Below, piece after piece: positions 1-8,513 of a DNA stretch of 63,929 bases. A program made the translations under genes and the position numbers. The stretch lies in contig JAHLWT010000297.1 in the NCBI GenBank assembly GCA_019057775.1, positions 1-63,929 on the forward strand. The letters run 5' to 3'. The stretch's first letter is position 1. Each line of letters opens with the position of its first letter. The notes beneath the pieces are model-generated. The model had not been told where the DNA came from, did no database searches, and worked only from the letters and a program-made list of their open reading frames with translations. Source of the stretch: Promethearchaeota archaeon. GTDB lineage: Archaea > Asgardarchaeota > Lokiarchaeia > Sigynarchaeales > SOKP01.

Positions 1-1085
1 TACGTGAGAGATTCAATTTATATAATTTTTGTGCTTTTAGCGTAATAAAATTCTCTGATAAGGCAAAACAAGTTAAAGATTTTACTACTTCTGGTTATGT
101 TAATCAACTTAATGAGGCACTAGATTCTCTTAGATGTGGGGGATATTCCGCTATGGGTGATGCTTTAGGTTTATCAATTAAAACCCTGATTGGAGAATTA
201 CGCAAAGCCGGGGCTAAAGCTCCACGAATTCTTCTAATATCTGATGGGGTATATGTGAAAACTGGAGTAGATCCTCTTAAGATGGCACGTCTTGCCCAAG
301 GTTTGAATATTAGAATAGATACGTTCAAGGTTGGAAGCTCAAATCAACAAAACATTTTAAAAAGATTGAGTGATGTTACTGGAGGAAGGAATTTTTATAC
401 AAATGATCAAGATTCCTTAATCAGGTCTGCTAAAGAAATCGCTGATGATAATTTTAAAACATATGGTGCCGAAAAGAATAAAATGATAGAAAATCCTGCT
501 TTTCTAAGAAAAATTGCAGCAGATTTATTGAGAGTTCAAGATTTAACAAGGGATCAAGAACAGCGAATAAAACATCTTAGAGGGGAAGGTGATTTTAAAA
601 AGTGTTCAATATGTTTTTCAGATCAAAATCCATTTACTAAGGGTTCTTTTTACGTCACAGGAAGATATTGTCCACAATGTACAACTCCTTTTCATATCCA
701 TTGCCTTTCAGCTTGGGCAGATTCTCAAAAGGATCGTATAATAAAGAGATCAGGTACTGCAAGATGCCCACACTGTTTCTATCTTTTAAAAATACCTACG
801 GAAGTGTCCCAAATTCAAAAATTGCGTCTTCTTACTAAAGGTTTAAAAGACAATAGTGCTAAAGAACCTGAACTTCTCCCAGCAAAGTTTATTCAAGACG
901 TTGCTGTTCTCGGTGATGATGCTCTCTTTAGTTCATGTCCAGTTTGCAATATGATCTTTGAGAAAGGTCAGACAGCAGTTCAGTGTGGAAATGTGGAATG
1001 TGAAGCTCTTTATCATGAGTCTTGCTTCCAAAAGTTAAAGGAGGGACATTGTAAACAGTGCGATGTTAAATTACATCTCTATTAA
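1..1085 (+). CDS. vWA domain plus RING-like zinc-finger protein (5' end outside window)
   Basis: The reading frame is open from base 3, so the start lies before the window; the ATG at 153 is internal. The visible N-terminal part is the second half of a von Willebrand A domain, with SAMGDAL and LLISDG strands, and covers roughly the first 160 visible codons. After a helical linker come two Cys/His modules: a RING-like one (CSIC, CPQC, HIHC, CPHC) and a second near the C-terminus (CPVC, CGNVEC, HESC, CKQC). The order vWA then C-terminal zinc fingers recalls the TFIIH subunit Ssl1/p44, and RING proteins also occur in Asgard ubiquitin systems. No ubiquitin, E1 or E2 gene is nearby. Which of the two roles applies is inference; the domain calls are firm. 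Confidence 0.75.
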   Translation, partial: RERFNLYNFCAFSVIKFSDKAKQVKDFTTSGYVNQLNEALDSLRCGGYSAMGDALGLSIKTLIGELRKAGAKAPRILLISDGVYVKTGVDPLKMARLAQGLNIRIDTFKVGSSNQQNILKRLSDVTGGRNFYTNDQDSLIRSAKEIADDNFKTYGAEKNKMIENPAFLRKIAADLLRVQDLTRDQEQRIKHLRGEGDFKKCSICFSDQNPFTKGSFYVTGRYCPQCTTPFHIHCLSAWADSQKDRIIKRSGTARCPHCFYLLKIPTEVSQIQKLRLLTKGLKDNSAKEPELLPAKFIQDVAVLGDDALFSSCPVCNMIFEKGQTAVQCGNVECEALYHESCFQKLKEGHCKQCDVKLHLY

Positions 1086-1130
1086 TTATTAGAATTGATA
1101 TTTAATTCATATTAAAAAAAAATTTTAGTC

Positions 1131-1394
1131 ATGGAAATGAATGAATCGAACTATGAAGTTAAGTCTCAAATTAATGTAGCAGCATATTTTCTTGCCCAAG
1201 AGAATCATACTTTTGATAAACTATGTTGGATGCTAGCACAGAGACGGTTAAGGGCTCAAAAAGATGCCAGATATAATGATGAATCAGTTATTAAGGAAAA
1301 AGCAGCGGGAATTTATTTTTCATCTCCACCTTATGATGTACTGTGTTGGCTCATAGCTGAACTTGATATTCTGATTAGGTTAGGAATCATATAG
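1131..1394 (+). CDS. Small protein with duplicated YD-x-LCW motif, related to the tail of the gelsolin-like protein
   Basis: An 87-residue soluble protein starting about 45 bases after the vWA/RING gene, probably co-transcribed with it. Residues 12-87 hold two copies of an aromatic motif, FDKLCWMLAQ and YDVLCWLIAE, separated by a charged helix. The same pattern, including the leading AAYFL, forms the C-terminal 70 residues of the gelsolin-domain protein at 21853-22638 (YDQLCWLLSE and YDELCWLNAE). I do not recognise a named family. The shared module suggests a protein-protein interaction domain used both alone and as a fusion. No membrane segment or catalytic motif is visible. Confidence 0.75.
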   Translation: MEMNESNYEVKSQINVAAYFLAQENHTFDKLCWMLAQRRLRAQKDARYNDESVIKEKAAGIYFSSPPYDVLCWLIAELDILIRLGII

Positions 1395-1538
1395 GATAAA
1401 TCGATAATTTACTAAACTGTATTTGTTAATTAATTAATTATTTTAAGTTTAGGAAGAGCTAAACTTTATTATATAGTTAGGTACATATCATATATTATAG
1501 ATACTTAAAAATTAAATTAATTAAGAGATGAAGCTAAA

Positions 1539-2420
1539 TTGGATAAAGACGAGAGGAAATATATTTCTTATGGTAATTTAAAAATAGGAAAAGGAGATTT
1601 TGATCTACCACCTGTTCTTATAGGAACAATATTTTATCAGCATGAAACTATTGTTGATAGAAAAAATAGTGAAATTTTCAATAAAGAAAAAGCGTTGAAA
1701 AGAATTAATGAACACATTTCATTATCTAAAAAGTACAAATTACCGAATTTGATAGAAATATCAGCAATTACCCCTAAGGCAATGAGAGCTTATTTAGAAT
1801 TCTATTTAGACAATTTTGAGCCTCCACTCGTATTAGGTGGAAATCTTGAATCACGAATTGCTGGAATTGAATATTTAGATGAACATGGAATAAAGCCTAA
1901 CCACTATATTTATAACACAATCTCAAATCTCAAAAACAAAAAAGAATTAGAAATTCTTCGAAAATATAAAATCAAATCAACAGTCGTTTTAATTCTTGGA
2001 TCAGAGAACATGACATCAACACAAAGATATGCATATATTACAGAAAAAACCCAACCAAATAATTTAAGTATGATTGATGGTTTAATGGAATTGGGGATCG
2101 ATAATATCTGGATTGATGGTGGTGTAATTAATTTAGAAAGCCTAGCTCATATATTGGAAACTCAACAATTAATAAGTACATCGTTACAGCTTCCTGTTGG
2201 TACAGCTCCATCCTTATTCCTATTTCAATATTCTTCACCACGTTTAAATATGAAGTACCATACTCGATTCAGAAGAGCGAGTATAATATTTATTGTTGCA
2301 TGGCTTTCGAATTTTATTTTTTATGGTGCTATTGAGGACGCAAAGGAATCATTTTCCTCAGCATATCAATCAATTGAATTCAAACACATAATCAAAAACA
2401 AAAATATTAAGTTATTTTAA
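1539..2420 (+). CDS. MtrH-like tetrahydromethanopterin/corrinoid methyltransferase
   Basis: A 293-residue protein that resembles MtrH, the subunit of the methanogen methyl-transferase complex that moves a methyl group between tetrahydromethanopterin and a corrinoid. The N-terminal PPVLIGTIFYQ matches the MtrH signature, followed by a TIM-barrel pattern with the conserved YNTIS strand, a WIDGG strand and a late LPVGTAPS loop. Length fits the family (about 310). It begins with TTG; no ATG is nearby in frame. No other mtr subunit is adjacent, so it is more likely a stand-alone methyltransferase feeding a corrinoid protein, as seen for other MtrH-type proteins outside methanogens. The substrate cannot be read from sequence. 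Confidence 0.8.
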   Translation: MDKDERKYISYGNLKIGKGDFDLPPVLIGTIFYQHETIVDRKNSEIFNKEKALKRINEHISLSKKYKLPNLIEISAITPKAMRAYLEFYLDNFEPPLVLGGNLESRIAGIEYLDEHGIKPNHYIYNTISNLKNKKELEILRKYKIKSTVVLILGSENMTSTQRYAYITEKTQPNNLSMIDGLMELGIDNIWIDGGVINLESLAHILETQQLISTSLQLPVGTAPSLFLFQYSSPRLNMKYHTRFRRASIIFIVAWLSNFIFYGAIEDAKESFSSAYQSIEFKHIIKNKNIKLF

Positions 2421-2603
2421 CAATATAAGCATGGTGTGAATCAGATTTTTAAATTTAAGGATATAAGAAGATAATAAAAAAATTTTATGAATAAATAACG
2501 ATTAATGCTAAGGTTTTTATAATTTAATTAAGTCTATTGAAATTGTAGGACAATTTTAATCATTTTAACCAGTAAGGAGATTCTAACGTTTAAGGGATAA
2601 ATT

Positions 2604-3746
2604 ATGACAAATAAAAGTTATAATGATGAGAGAGAACTTGAAGCCATACGTTTAATTGATCAAGCCGAATCACTTGCAGATAAAGGAAAAGGAAAAGAAG
2701 CTGTCGAATCTTACGAAAAAGCAGCATCCCTTTATTTTGACCTTGGAAGCTATATTAAACTTGATGAGTTATATATTAGAATTGCTGAAATAATCTCTAA
2801 GTTTAAGAACAACATACAAGCAGTTTATAGATTAAAATCAATAATCAGAAAGACAGATGAATTAAAGTTAAATGAAGTTTCTGCTAAATTATTAATACAA
2901 TTAGGAAATATTTCATTTAGGATGCGAGATTGGGAAAGCGCTGGAGAAGCATGGGAAAAAGCCTCAAATTATTTATATGAAGTTGATCCAGAGGATTTTA
3001 AGAACCTATCTTCCATATTACTTTTAAAAGCAGGGCAATCATATGAACGATCCAGTATAAAGAAAGATTTAGGCAAACGCTTAATCTTTAAAGCAGTTAT
3101 GAAAATGAATGAATTTGATGAGCTCTATGAATTAGAAGAGAAGAAGGCTTTCAACTTGTTATCCCGGAAAGAATTCGAAGCTTCTGCTAAAAAATTCAGT
3201 GATATTGCTGGATATTTTAGAAAGTCACTTGATAATTTAGGAGATATCATCGATGAAGAGGAATCTAAGGATACAATGCTTAATGCAAAAGCTCGATTCA
3301 TTCATTTTACTGCTGAGTATCAGGCAGTCGCAGCGTTTTGTTTAAGAGCATCTGAAGACCGATCTTATAATGAGGAGATTAAGAATCTTGGGCAAAAATC
3401 CTTTAAACTCTTTAAAGAATCAATCTCTCTTCTTAAATCATATCTGTTACCTATGAAAAAAGATTTTGATCACGAAGTTGTGTTGAGAATTACGTTCGAC
3501 ACGTTGCTGATGTCACTTATTCAAGAAATGCTAGACATTCATCAACTAGATCCGATTGACTTCCTCTTAGAAAATATAGAAGATAACAAAAATCTAGTTA
3601 AAAAATTAAAAGCTTCTCCATATTTTAGAATAGCTGAACGGATGAAAAAATTAGGCATAAGGGAAATTTTTGAAGATCTTTCAAAAACACACCTAGGGCA
3701 CTTCGAAATGATTAAAAATACGCTAATTTCTTACTTAGCTCAATAA
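2604..3746 (+). CDS. Helical-repeat (TPR/SNAP-like) protein
   Basis: A 380-residue all-helical protein. Residues 8-50 (AESLADKGKGKEAVESYEKA) and several later segments fit tetratricopeptide-type helix pairs, with repeated A-x-x-YxxAA and W-x-x-AGEAWEKAS patterns. The layout of long antiparallel helices recalls alpha-SNAP-like and other adaptor scaffolds that are common in Asgard genomes. No membrane span or catalytic residues are seen. A start at ATG 2604 gives the full first repeat. It sits between the MtrH-like gene and the phosphatase with separate upstream gaps, so an operon is not indicated. The role is probably as a protein-binding scaffold; the partner is unknown. Confidence 0.6.
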   Translation: MTNKSYNDERELEAIRLIDQAESLADKGKGKEAVESYEKAASLYFDLGSYIKLDELYIRIAEIISKFKNNIQAVYRLKSIIRKTDELKLNEVSAKLLIQLGNISFRMRDWESAGEAWEKASNYLYEVDPEDFKNLSSILLLKAGQSYERSSIKKDLGKRLIFKAVMKMNEFDELYELEEKKAFNLLSRKEFEASAKKFSDIAGYFRKSLDNLGDIIDEEESKDTMLNAKARFIHFTAEYQAVAAFCLRASEDRSYNEEIKNLGQKSFKLFKESISLLKSYLLPMKKDFDHEVVLRITFDTLLMSLIQEMLDIHQLDPIDFLLENIEDNKNLVKKLKASPYFRIAERMKKLGIREIFEDLSKTHLGHFEMIKNTLISYLAQ

Positions 3747-3876
3747 ATAAATCTTTCATATCCTTTGAACCAGTTTAAAATAAGACTGAAGATTTTTTTT
3801 CAATCAGGAGAATTTATTAGAGAAATAATGTTTTTATAAAAATGAAGCTATCTAAACGCGATAATTTTTTAATCAT

Positions 3877-3888
3877 TGCTTATAAGCA
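3877..3888. promoter_or_regulatory. Palindromic TATA-type promoter upstream of the phosphatase gene
   Basis: A perfect 12-bp palindrome, TGCTTATAAGCA, lies about 32-43 bases upstream of the TTG start at 3920. It contains a TATA-like core and sits at the distance expected for an archaeal promoter with a short leader. The symmetry may be accidental or may be an operator. Confidence 0.35.
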
Positions 3889-3919
3889 TTAATATAACCC
3901 TGTGGAAGTTACCTAAAAT

Positions 3920-4825
3920 TTGAGAAATCATACACTGAACGACGAAACCTTCATGAGGGATTTAATCAATAACCCCGAAAGGATAACAAATCTTAATTTT
4001 GCTGAGATCTTTCCAATCTTAAGAAAATTGAAGAAAATTCTAGAAAACGAAAATCTCGTACTCGAATTTAAAATCTCAGATCCTGATGATGAGATCTTCA
4101 TCATTGGTGACATTCATGGGAACTTACACTCACTAAAAAAACTTCATGCGATGACAATTGAAAATAATCCTAAGTATGTAATCTTTCTAGGCGATCTCGT
4201 TGATCGGGGACCATCTCAATTAGAATGCTTAATTTACATTTGTTGTCTAAAACTATTAGAGCCTGAACGTTATTTCATATTGAAGGGAAATCATGAAACA
4301 ATTGAGATGAATGACGCGTACGGTTTTACTCAGGAATTTCTCCAAAAATTCAAGGATGCTGACAAGTTTAAAGAAATTTTATCCATTTATGATGTTCTTC
4401 CAATTTGTGCCACGATTAACAATCAAATATTGTGCTTACACGGGGGAATTCCTACTAATATTAACGCCTTAAAAGATATGAAAAATGTGCCAACGACTAA
4501 GATTCATATGAAGATCGGGATTTCAATTTATCAAATAATGTGGAATGACCCCAAAGAAAAGTTGGAAGGCTTCCAGGAAAGTTTTAGAGGTCCCGGCATA
4601 TTTCTTTTCGGAAAAGACGTATTTAATAAATTTATGGAAGCTAACAAGCTTAATTTTCTAATTCGTGCCCATGAATGCTTTCCAGAAGGATACAGATGGT
4701 TTTTTAATGAACGATTACTGTCCATTTTCTCTTCGGAGAATTATAGAGGTCCGAGCTACCCTAATCCCGGATCCTATGCTATAGTTAAAAATAATGTCGT
4801 GATACCGAAAAAATTCACTACATAA
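3920..4825 (+). CDS. Eukaryote-like PPP-family serine/threonine protein phosphatase
   Basis: A 301-residue metallophosphatase with every metal and phosphate motif of the PPP family: GDIHG (63-67), GDLVDRG (91-97), GNHE (123-126), LHGG (173-176) and a late RAHE. The stretch around WNDP and the RAHE-containing C-terminal block are those of the PP1/PP2A/PP5 type and not of bacterial PrpE or ApaH. The enzyme would remove phosphate from Ser/Thr in proteins, using a two-metal centre. The frame opens with TTG at 3920; an ATG at 3953 is an alternative start. A short helical extension of about 55 residues precedes the catalytic domain. No kinase gene is adjacent. Confidence 0.9.
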   Translation: MRNHTLNDETFMRDLINNPERITNLNFAEIFPILRKLKKILENENLVLEFKISDPDDEIFIIGDIHGNLHSLKKLHAMTIENNPKYVIFLGDLVDRGPSQLECLIYICCLKLLEPERYFILKGNHETIEMNDAYGFTQEFLQKFKDADKFKEILSIYDVLPICATINNQILCLHGGIPTNINALKDMKNVPTTKIHMKIGISIYQIMWNDPKEKLEGFQESFRGPGIFLFGKDVFNKFMEANKLNFLIRAHECFPEGYRWFFNERLLSIFSSENYRGPSYPNPGSYAIVKNNVVIPKKFTT

Positions 4826-4979
4826 AATTACGTTATAAAATTTAAAGTCGGAGTAAACACTTTGAGTTTTAATATAAAATCCAATATTTACTGCCCTGAT
4901 TTTTTATAATTCATGAATTTTTTTGCCTGATAACCTTTATTAGTTATTGTTTTTGTTATACTCTTGGAGTTGAATTTTT

Positions 4980-5360
4980 TTGGATACCAGAGATATGGAT
5001 AATGAGGGATCAACTTGGACGGAATGGGTTATTGTGGAAAAATGCGGTCTAAATAACTCGTCCAAATTGACAATGAGGATTTTAGAGAGCCATCTCGAGG
5101 AAATGTTGTTAGAACTCGACGAGCTAAAAGAAGGGACTGATAAGGCAGACGATGGCTATGCGTCCATTACAATAGGGTATCAAGTATTGGCGCTTTTTTT
5201 GCTTGAGACCGGTTCATTTGTTCCTGAGGTTGTTAAGGAAGAGGTACTCTACTCTACTACCTGGGAATATGACAGGCGATGGTGGGGTTCTGATCCAGAC
5301 GAAGAAAGGAAGGAATTTGAGGAAGCTAAGGGATGGTGTAACAAATCAAGTACCCGGTAA
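4980..5360 (+). CDS. Unrecognised repeated-family protein, near-complete copy with a C-terminal frameshift
   Basis: A 126-residue acidic protein beginning with TTG. It is the longest of four copies of this family in the patch. Conserved features are the core LETGSFVPEVVKEE and LYSTTWEYDRRWW, and in the relatives a tail NQV-x-GKKYEF. Here that tail (NQVPGKKYEF, stop near 5375) is encoded in a neighbouring frame: a net indel near 5310-5320 moves the reading frame and ends the protein early at 5360. So this copy may be degenerate or may make an altered tail. The family is not one I recognise; no signal peptide, membrane span or catalytic motif is visible. Confidence 0.6.
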   Translation: MDTRDMDNEGSTWTEWVIVEKCGLNNSSKLTMRILESHLEEMLLELDELKEGTDKADDGYASITIGYQVLALFLLETGSFVPEVVKEEVLYSTTWEYDRRWWGSDPDEERKEFEEAKGWCNKSSTR

Positions 5361-5597
5361 GAAATACGAATTTTAGTCGTATTTATGAAATTACCACGCT
5401 TTCGTATTTTTCTGCCATTTTATGACTATGAAGAAATAACAAGAAGGTTTTTATGTCATCAAAAATTTTAACATATCGAGAATGCCTTAAGGATTCTTTG
5501 TGTTATTTCTTGTTTAACCGATTAATGTAATTCAGCATTATTAGTTAGGTAGCGAAGATTGGGCATCCAAAATATAGGAAATTAGGTAATATGAAAA

Positions 5598-7187
5598 ATG
5601 AAAATATTATATGTTAATCCTTCACGTTTAGAAGCGGGACTTGATGCTATAATCAAAGGTCCTCCACTTAGTCTTATTTCTATAGCCGCAATGGTTCCTG
5701 AACATGATGCTAAGTTATTCGATTTTAAAGTCCATAAATATAAAGAAAACAGATTTCGTTCATTATTGAATCAATCAGATTTAGTAGCTATTACTAGTAT
5801 GACACCACAGATATCTTCTGCTTTTGAAGTTGCCCAAATGGCTAAAAAATCAGGGTGTACTACAATTATAGGAGGTTATCACCCAACATTAGATCCTGAT
5901 TATGTAGCTATTCATCCTGCTGTAGATTATGCGATTCGAGGAGAAGGAGAGCACACCTTTAAAGAATTGATAAATTATCTAGACGGTAGTAATAAGCAAG
6001 TGGCCTTAAAAGATATTGATGGGGTTTCCTACAGAAATAATGAAGGGAAAGTTATTCATAATAAGGAGAGGATGTTAGAACCTGATTTAGATAATTTTCC
6101 GATGCCCCGCAGAGATTTATTAGATGATAAGAAATACATTTATTTAGGGGCAAGAGTAGCTCAGCTTGAAACTTCACGTGGGTGTCCACATAATTGTAAG
6201 TTTTGTTGCATAATAAAAATGTGGAGAAATGCAGGTCGTAATGGGCCAACATATAGAACAAAATCGACTAAACGGATAATGCGAGAGATATATGATATAG
6301 ATTGGAAGAACGATTTTATCTTCTTCTGCGAAGACAATTTCACTATTAAAGTTAAAAGAACTAAGGAAATTCTTGAAACAATAATACGATCAGGAGTTCC
6401 AAATAAAATATATTTTTCTTGTCAATCACGTGTTGATACACTGTACAAAAACCCATGGCTAATAGATCTAATGCATAAAGCTGGTATGAGACAAGTTTTT
6501 CTAGGAATTGAAACTGTACATCAGCAAAGTCTTGACGCAATGAATAAGAAGAATCTAACTCCACAAAAGGCTCGGAAAGTAGTTTCTATGCTCCAAGATT
6601 GTGGTATCTCGATTTTTGGAGGGGTGATTCTAGCGTTTCCAGGAGAAACCAAAACTATGGTAAGACAAAACATTCAATACGCAAAATCGCTGAACATGAC
6701 GTTTGTTCAAATGACACCTATAACTGCGTTTCCAGGGACTGCCTTCTATGATGAAATGGAGGCAAAGGGTATGATTACGAGCCGAAATTACAAGCATTAT
6801 AATTTATACCATCCAATGATGAGAACTGAACAATTAACAAATATAGAAATCCTCCGATTGGTTGCGGAAGCGTATTCTGCTTATTATCTGAGCAGAGGGT
6901 GGCTTAAGACGCTGATAAAAAGATATGCTAACCCATTCGGTAATCATAATTGGATGATCAAGAATATCCCTCAATATGTTAAGACAGTGATTTCAAGTGG
7001 TATGAAGATGCTTCACACGATGGGCGCTACTCAAAGCGTAATCTCTGACGAGATGCATGAAATCATGGATCTTGCGAAAGCTGGAAAACCATACATTACT
7101 GAACAATTTGAAAAATCTGAAGAAAAACCTGAGACTACGCCCACTTTGAAGAAAGCTCCTAAACCTTTAAAAATTTCCAGTAAATAG
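5598..7187 (+). CDS. B12-binding-domain radical SAM protein
   Basis: A 529-residue enzyme with two domains. Residues 1-140 form a Rossmann-type cobalamin-binding domain (GGYHPTLDPDY, then YAIRGEGE). The radical SAM core follows, with the iron-sulfur motif CPHNCKFC near residues 196-203, preceded by the typical ETSRG strand, and a VDTLYKNPWLIDLM-like segment further on. The family includes methyltransferases, cyclases and thioether-forming enzymes, so the reaction cannot be fixed. The last 100 residues are an extension rich in Lys/Pro near the end. The final bases of this gene and its downstream flank are copied at 8513-8570, and a related tail is found at 8686-8790, so a second gene of this type once existed here or recombined in. 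Confidence 0.88.
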   Translation: MKILYVNPSRLEAGLDAIIKGPPLSLISIAAMVPEHDAKLFDFKVHKYKENRFRSLLNQSDLVAITSMTPQISSAFEVAQMAKKSGCTTIIGGYHPTLDPDYVAIHPAVDYAIRGEGEHTFKELINYLDGSNKQVALKDIDGVSYRNNEGKVIHNKERMLEPDLDNFPMPRRDLLDDKKYIYLGARVAQLETSRGCPHNCKFCCIIKMWRNAGRNGPTYRTKSTKRIMREIYDIDWKNDFIFFCEDNFTIKVKRTKEILETIIRSGVPNKIYFSCQSRVDTLYKNPWLIDLMHKAGMRQVFLGIETVHQQSLDAMNKKNLTPQKARKVVSMLQDCGISIFGGVILAFPGETKTMVRQNIQYAKSLNMTFVQMTPITAFPGTAFYDEMEAKGMITSRNYKHYNLYHPMMRTEQLTNIEILRLVAEAYSAYYLSRGWLKTLIKRYANPFGNHNWMIKNIPQYVKTVISSGMKMLHTMGATQSVISDEMHEIMDLAKAGKPYITEQFEKSEEKPETTPTLKKAPKPLKISSK

Positions 7188-7209
7188 TAAATTCATCATT
7201 GCTTCGAAA
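7152..7209. repeat. 58-bp exact direct repeat, copy 1 (partner 8513-8570)
   Basis: The 58 bases that cover the last codons, stop and 3' flank of the radical SAM gene occur again without a mismatch at 8513-8570. Weaker similarity continues past the exact block into the minus-strand remnants that follow each copy. This marks a segmental duplication or recombination. Confidence 0.9.
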
Positions 7210-7216
7210 GGCATTA

Positions 7217-7413
7217 TCAAAATTCGTATTTTTTACCATTTACTTGATTTTTTACAGCTTCCCTTAACTTGTTCAGGAACTCTTTACTGAAACTGTCAGG
7301 ACCTGAACGCCCCCACCAGCGCTTGTCATATTCCCAAGTAGTAGAGTAGAGCACCTTTTCCTTCACAACCTCAGGAACAAATGAACCGGTCTCAAGCAGA
7401 AAAAGTGCTAATT
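7217..7413 (-). pseudogene. Truncated copy of the repeated family (C-terminal half)
   Basis: On the minus strand a 65-codon open stretch encodes the C-terminal half of the family seen at 4980-5360: LALFLLETGSFVPEVVKE, then LYSTTWEYDKRWWG and the tail NQVNGKKYEF, ending at a TGA whose complement is at 7217-7219. Similarity to the longer copy stops abruptly near 7413, with no start codon, so the 5' half is lost. It converges on the radical SAM gene. Confidence 0.75.
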
Positions 7414-7557
7414 CTAGAGATCATTTCGATTAAAGTCTTTCCATTTTCTAAAGAAATTCCATACATATCTATTTTAGGAATTATCTTAAGATTTATAATT
7501 TATCATTCTTTTGGAAAATTAACCAAATATATTAAGTTATAATAGGTTATTAATGAT

Positions 7558-8190
7558 ATGGATGATCAATTTGTTAAAGTGGGCAATAATAAGATAATAG
7601 TTGAACAAGGACATTTGAATCTTTCAAATCAAGGCATAAAGGACATTTCTGAAATTGAAGGCTTGGAAAATCTTATTAATTTACGAGCGTTAAGTCTTGC
7701 TGATAATCAGATTACCGAGATCAAGGGCTTAGAATCCCTTATAAATTTACAGGTTTTAGTTCTTGCTGATAATCAGATTACCGAGATCAAGGGCTTGGAA
7801 TCCCTTACCAATTTACAACGGTTAGAACTTAGAGAGAATCAGATTACCGAGATCAAGGGTTTAAAAACTCTTACGGATATACAAAATTTAGTTCTTTTAT
7901 CTAATCAGATTACCGAGATCAAGGGCTTGGAATCCCTTACTAATTTACAAGTTTTAGTTCTTGCTGAAAATCAGATTACTGAGATCAAGGGCTTAGAAAA
8001 CCTTACTAATTTACAACGATTAGACCTAAGTTATAATCAGATTATTGAGATCAAGGGCTTGGAAACCCTCACTAAATTACATTTGGTATATATAATGGGT
8101 AATGAGCTACTAGAAGATCTAAATGAAAAATTTGGAGGGAATGGGGAAAACTATGTGAAATACTGCCAAAAACAGAGGAAAGAAATTTAA
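7558..8190 (+). CDS. Leucine-rich-repeat protein (SDS22/internalin-type 22-residue repeats)
   Basis: A 210-residue protein made almost wholly of 22-residue leucine-rich repeats with the consensus NQITEIKGLESLTNLQ-x-L-x-L, about seven in register between residues 20 and 190, plus a short cap ending in CQKQRKEI. No signal peptide or membrane span is present, so it should be cytosolic and bind another protein. At the DNA level the repeats are 66-bp units that are nearly identical, including the block cagattaccgagatcaagg at successive positions, which points to recent expansion or gene conversion. It sits in the scrambled patch between truncated genes. Confidence 0.88.
   Translation: MDDQFVKVGNNKIIVEQGHLNLSNQGIKDISEIEGLENLINLRALSLADNQITEIKGLESLINLQVLVLADNQITEIKGLESLTNLQRLELRENQITEIKGLKTLTDIQNLVLLSNQITEIKGLESLTNLQVLVLAENQITEIKGLENLTNLQRLDLSYNQIIEIKGLETLTKLHLVYIMGNELLEDLNEKFGGNGENYVKYCQKQRKEI
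7690..8075 (+). repeat. 66-bp tandem DNA repeats inside the leucine-rich-repeat gene
   Basis: Six 66-bp units share long stretches of identical DNA, far more alike than protein-level conservation needs. Copy number is likely to vary between strains and could be mis-assembled. Confidence 0.8.
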
Positions 8191-8326
8191 TTCAAGAAAG
8201 AAACCACTCCTAGAGTTATCCTTTTCTATTCCATAACTTCTTTAATTAATTCCTTAAGGTAATCCCACTCCCACACTCACCACCTCTCGGAGGGATGCGA
8301 TTCTAAAGGAGCGGGAAAAGAAAGAA

Positions 8327-8513
8327 TTACTCTTTAGGATAATAACGAAATGTACATCGACTATCTCCATTCGCTATCGTTTCATCTCGCTCGAATTTAA
8401 CCCATTTATCTATAGATTTTGTTATAACCCAATCATAAGTGCATCGAATTGGACGTAACTCTGGAAATCCATTCTTTTGAAAGATTTCATAATATAAGCA
8501 TCTATGTAAATCA
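8327..8513 (-). pseudogene. 3' remnant of an L-2-amino-thiazoline-4-carboxylate hydrolase-like gene
   Basis: Minus-strand codons encode the family's C-terminal part: FDLHRCLYYEIFQKNG, a conserved RCTYDW segment and FERDETIANGDSRCTFRY, ending in a stop at 8327-8329. The same pattern (K-C-LWAKTLLE then LMQGNDCCDSTY) closes the intact family member at 58397-58903. The open frame ends at about 8513, exactly where the duplicated 58-bp segment starts, so the rest of the gene was replaced at that junction. Confidence 0.65.

Noticed and set aside
7690..8075. Regularly spaced repeats that could suggest a CRISPR array
   Set aside because: The 66-bp period is a multiple of three, runs inside an intact reading frame and encodes leucine-rich repeats; there are no spacers or cas genes.
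8220..8265. Minus-strand tail-like peptide EWDYLKELIKEVME ending at 8226
   Set aside because: Only about 16 codons are open before a stop and no relative was recognised; too short to annotate.
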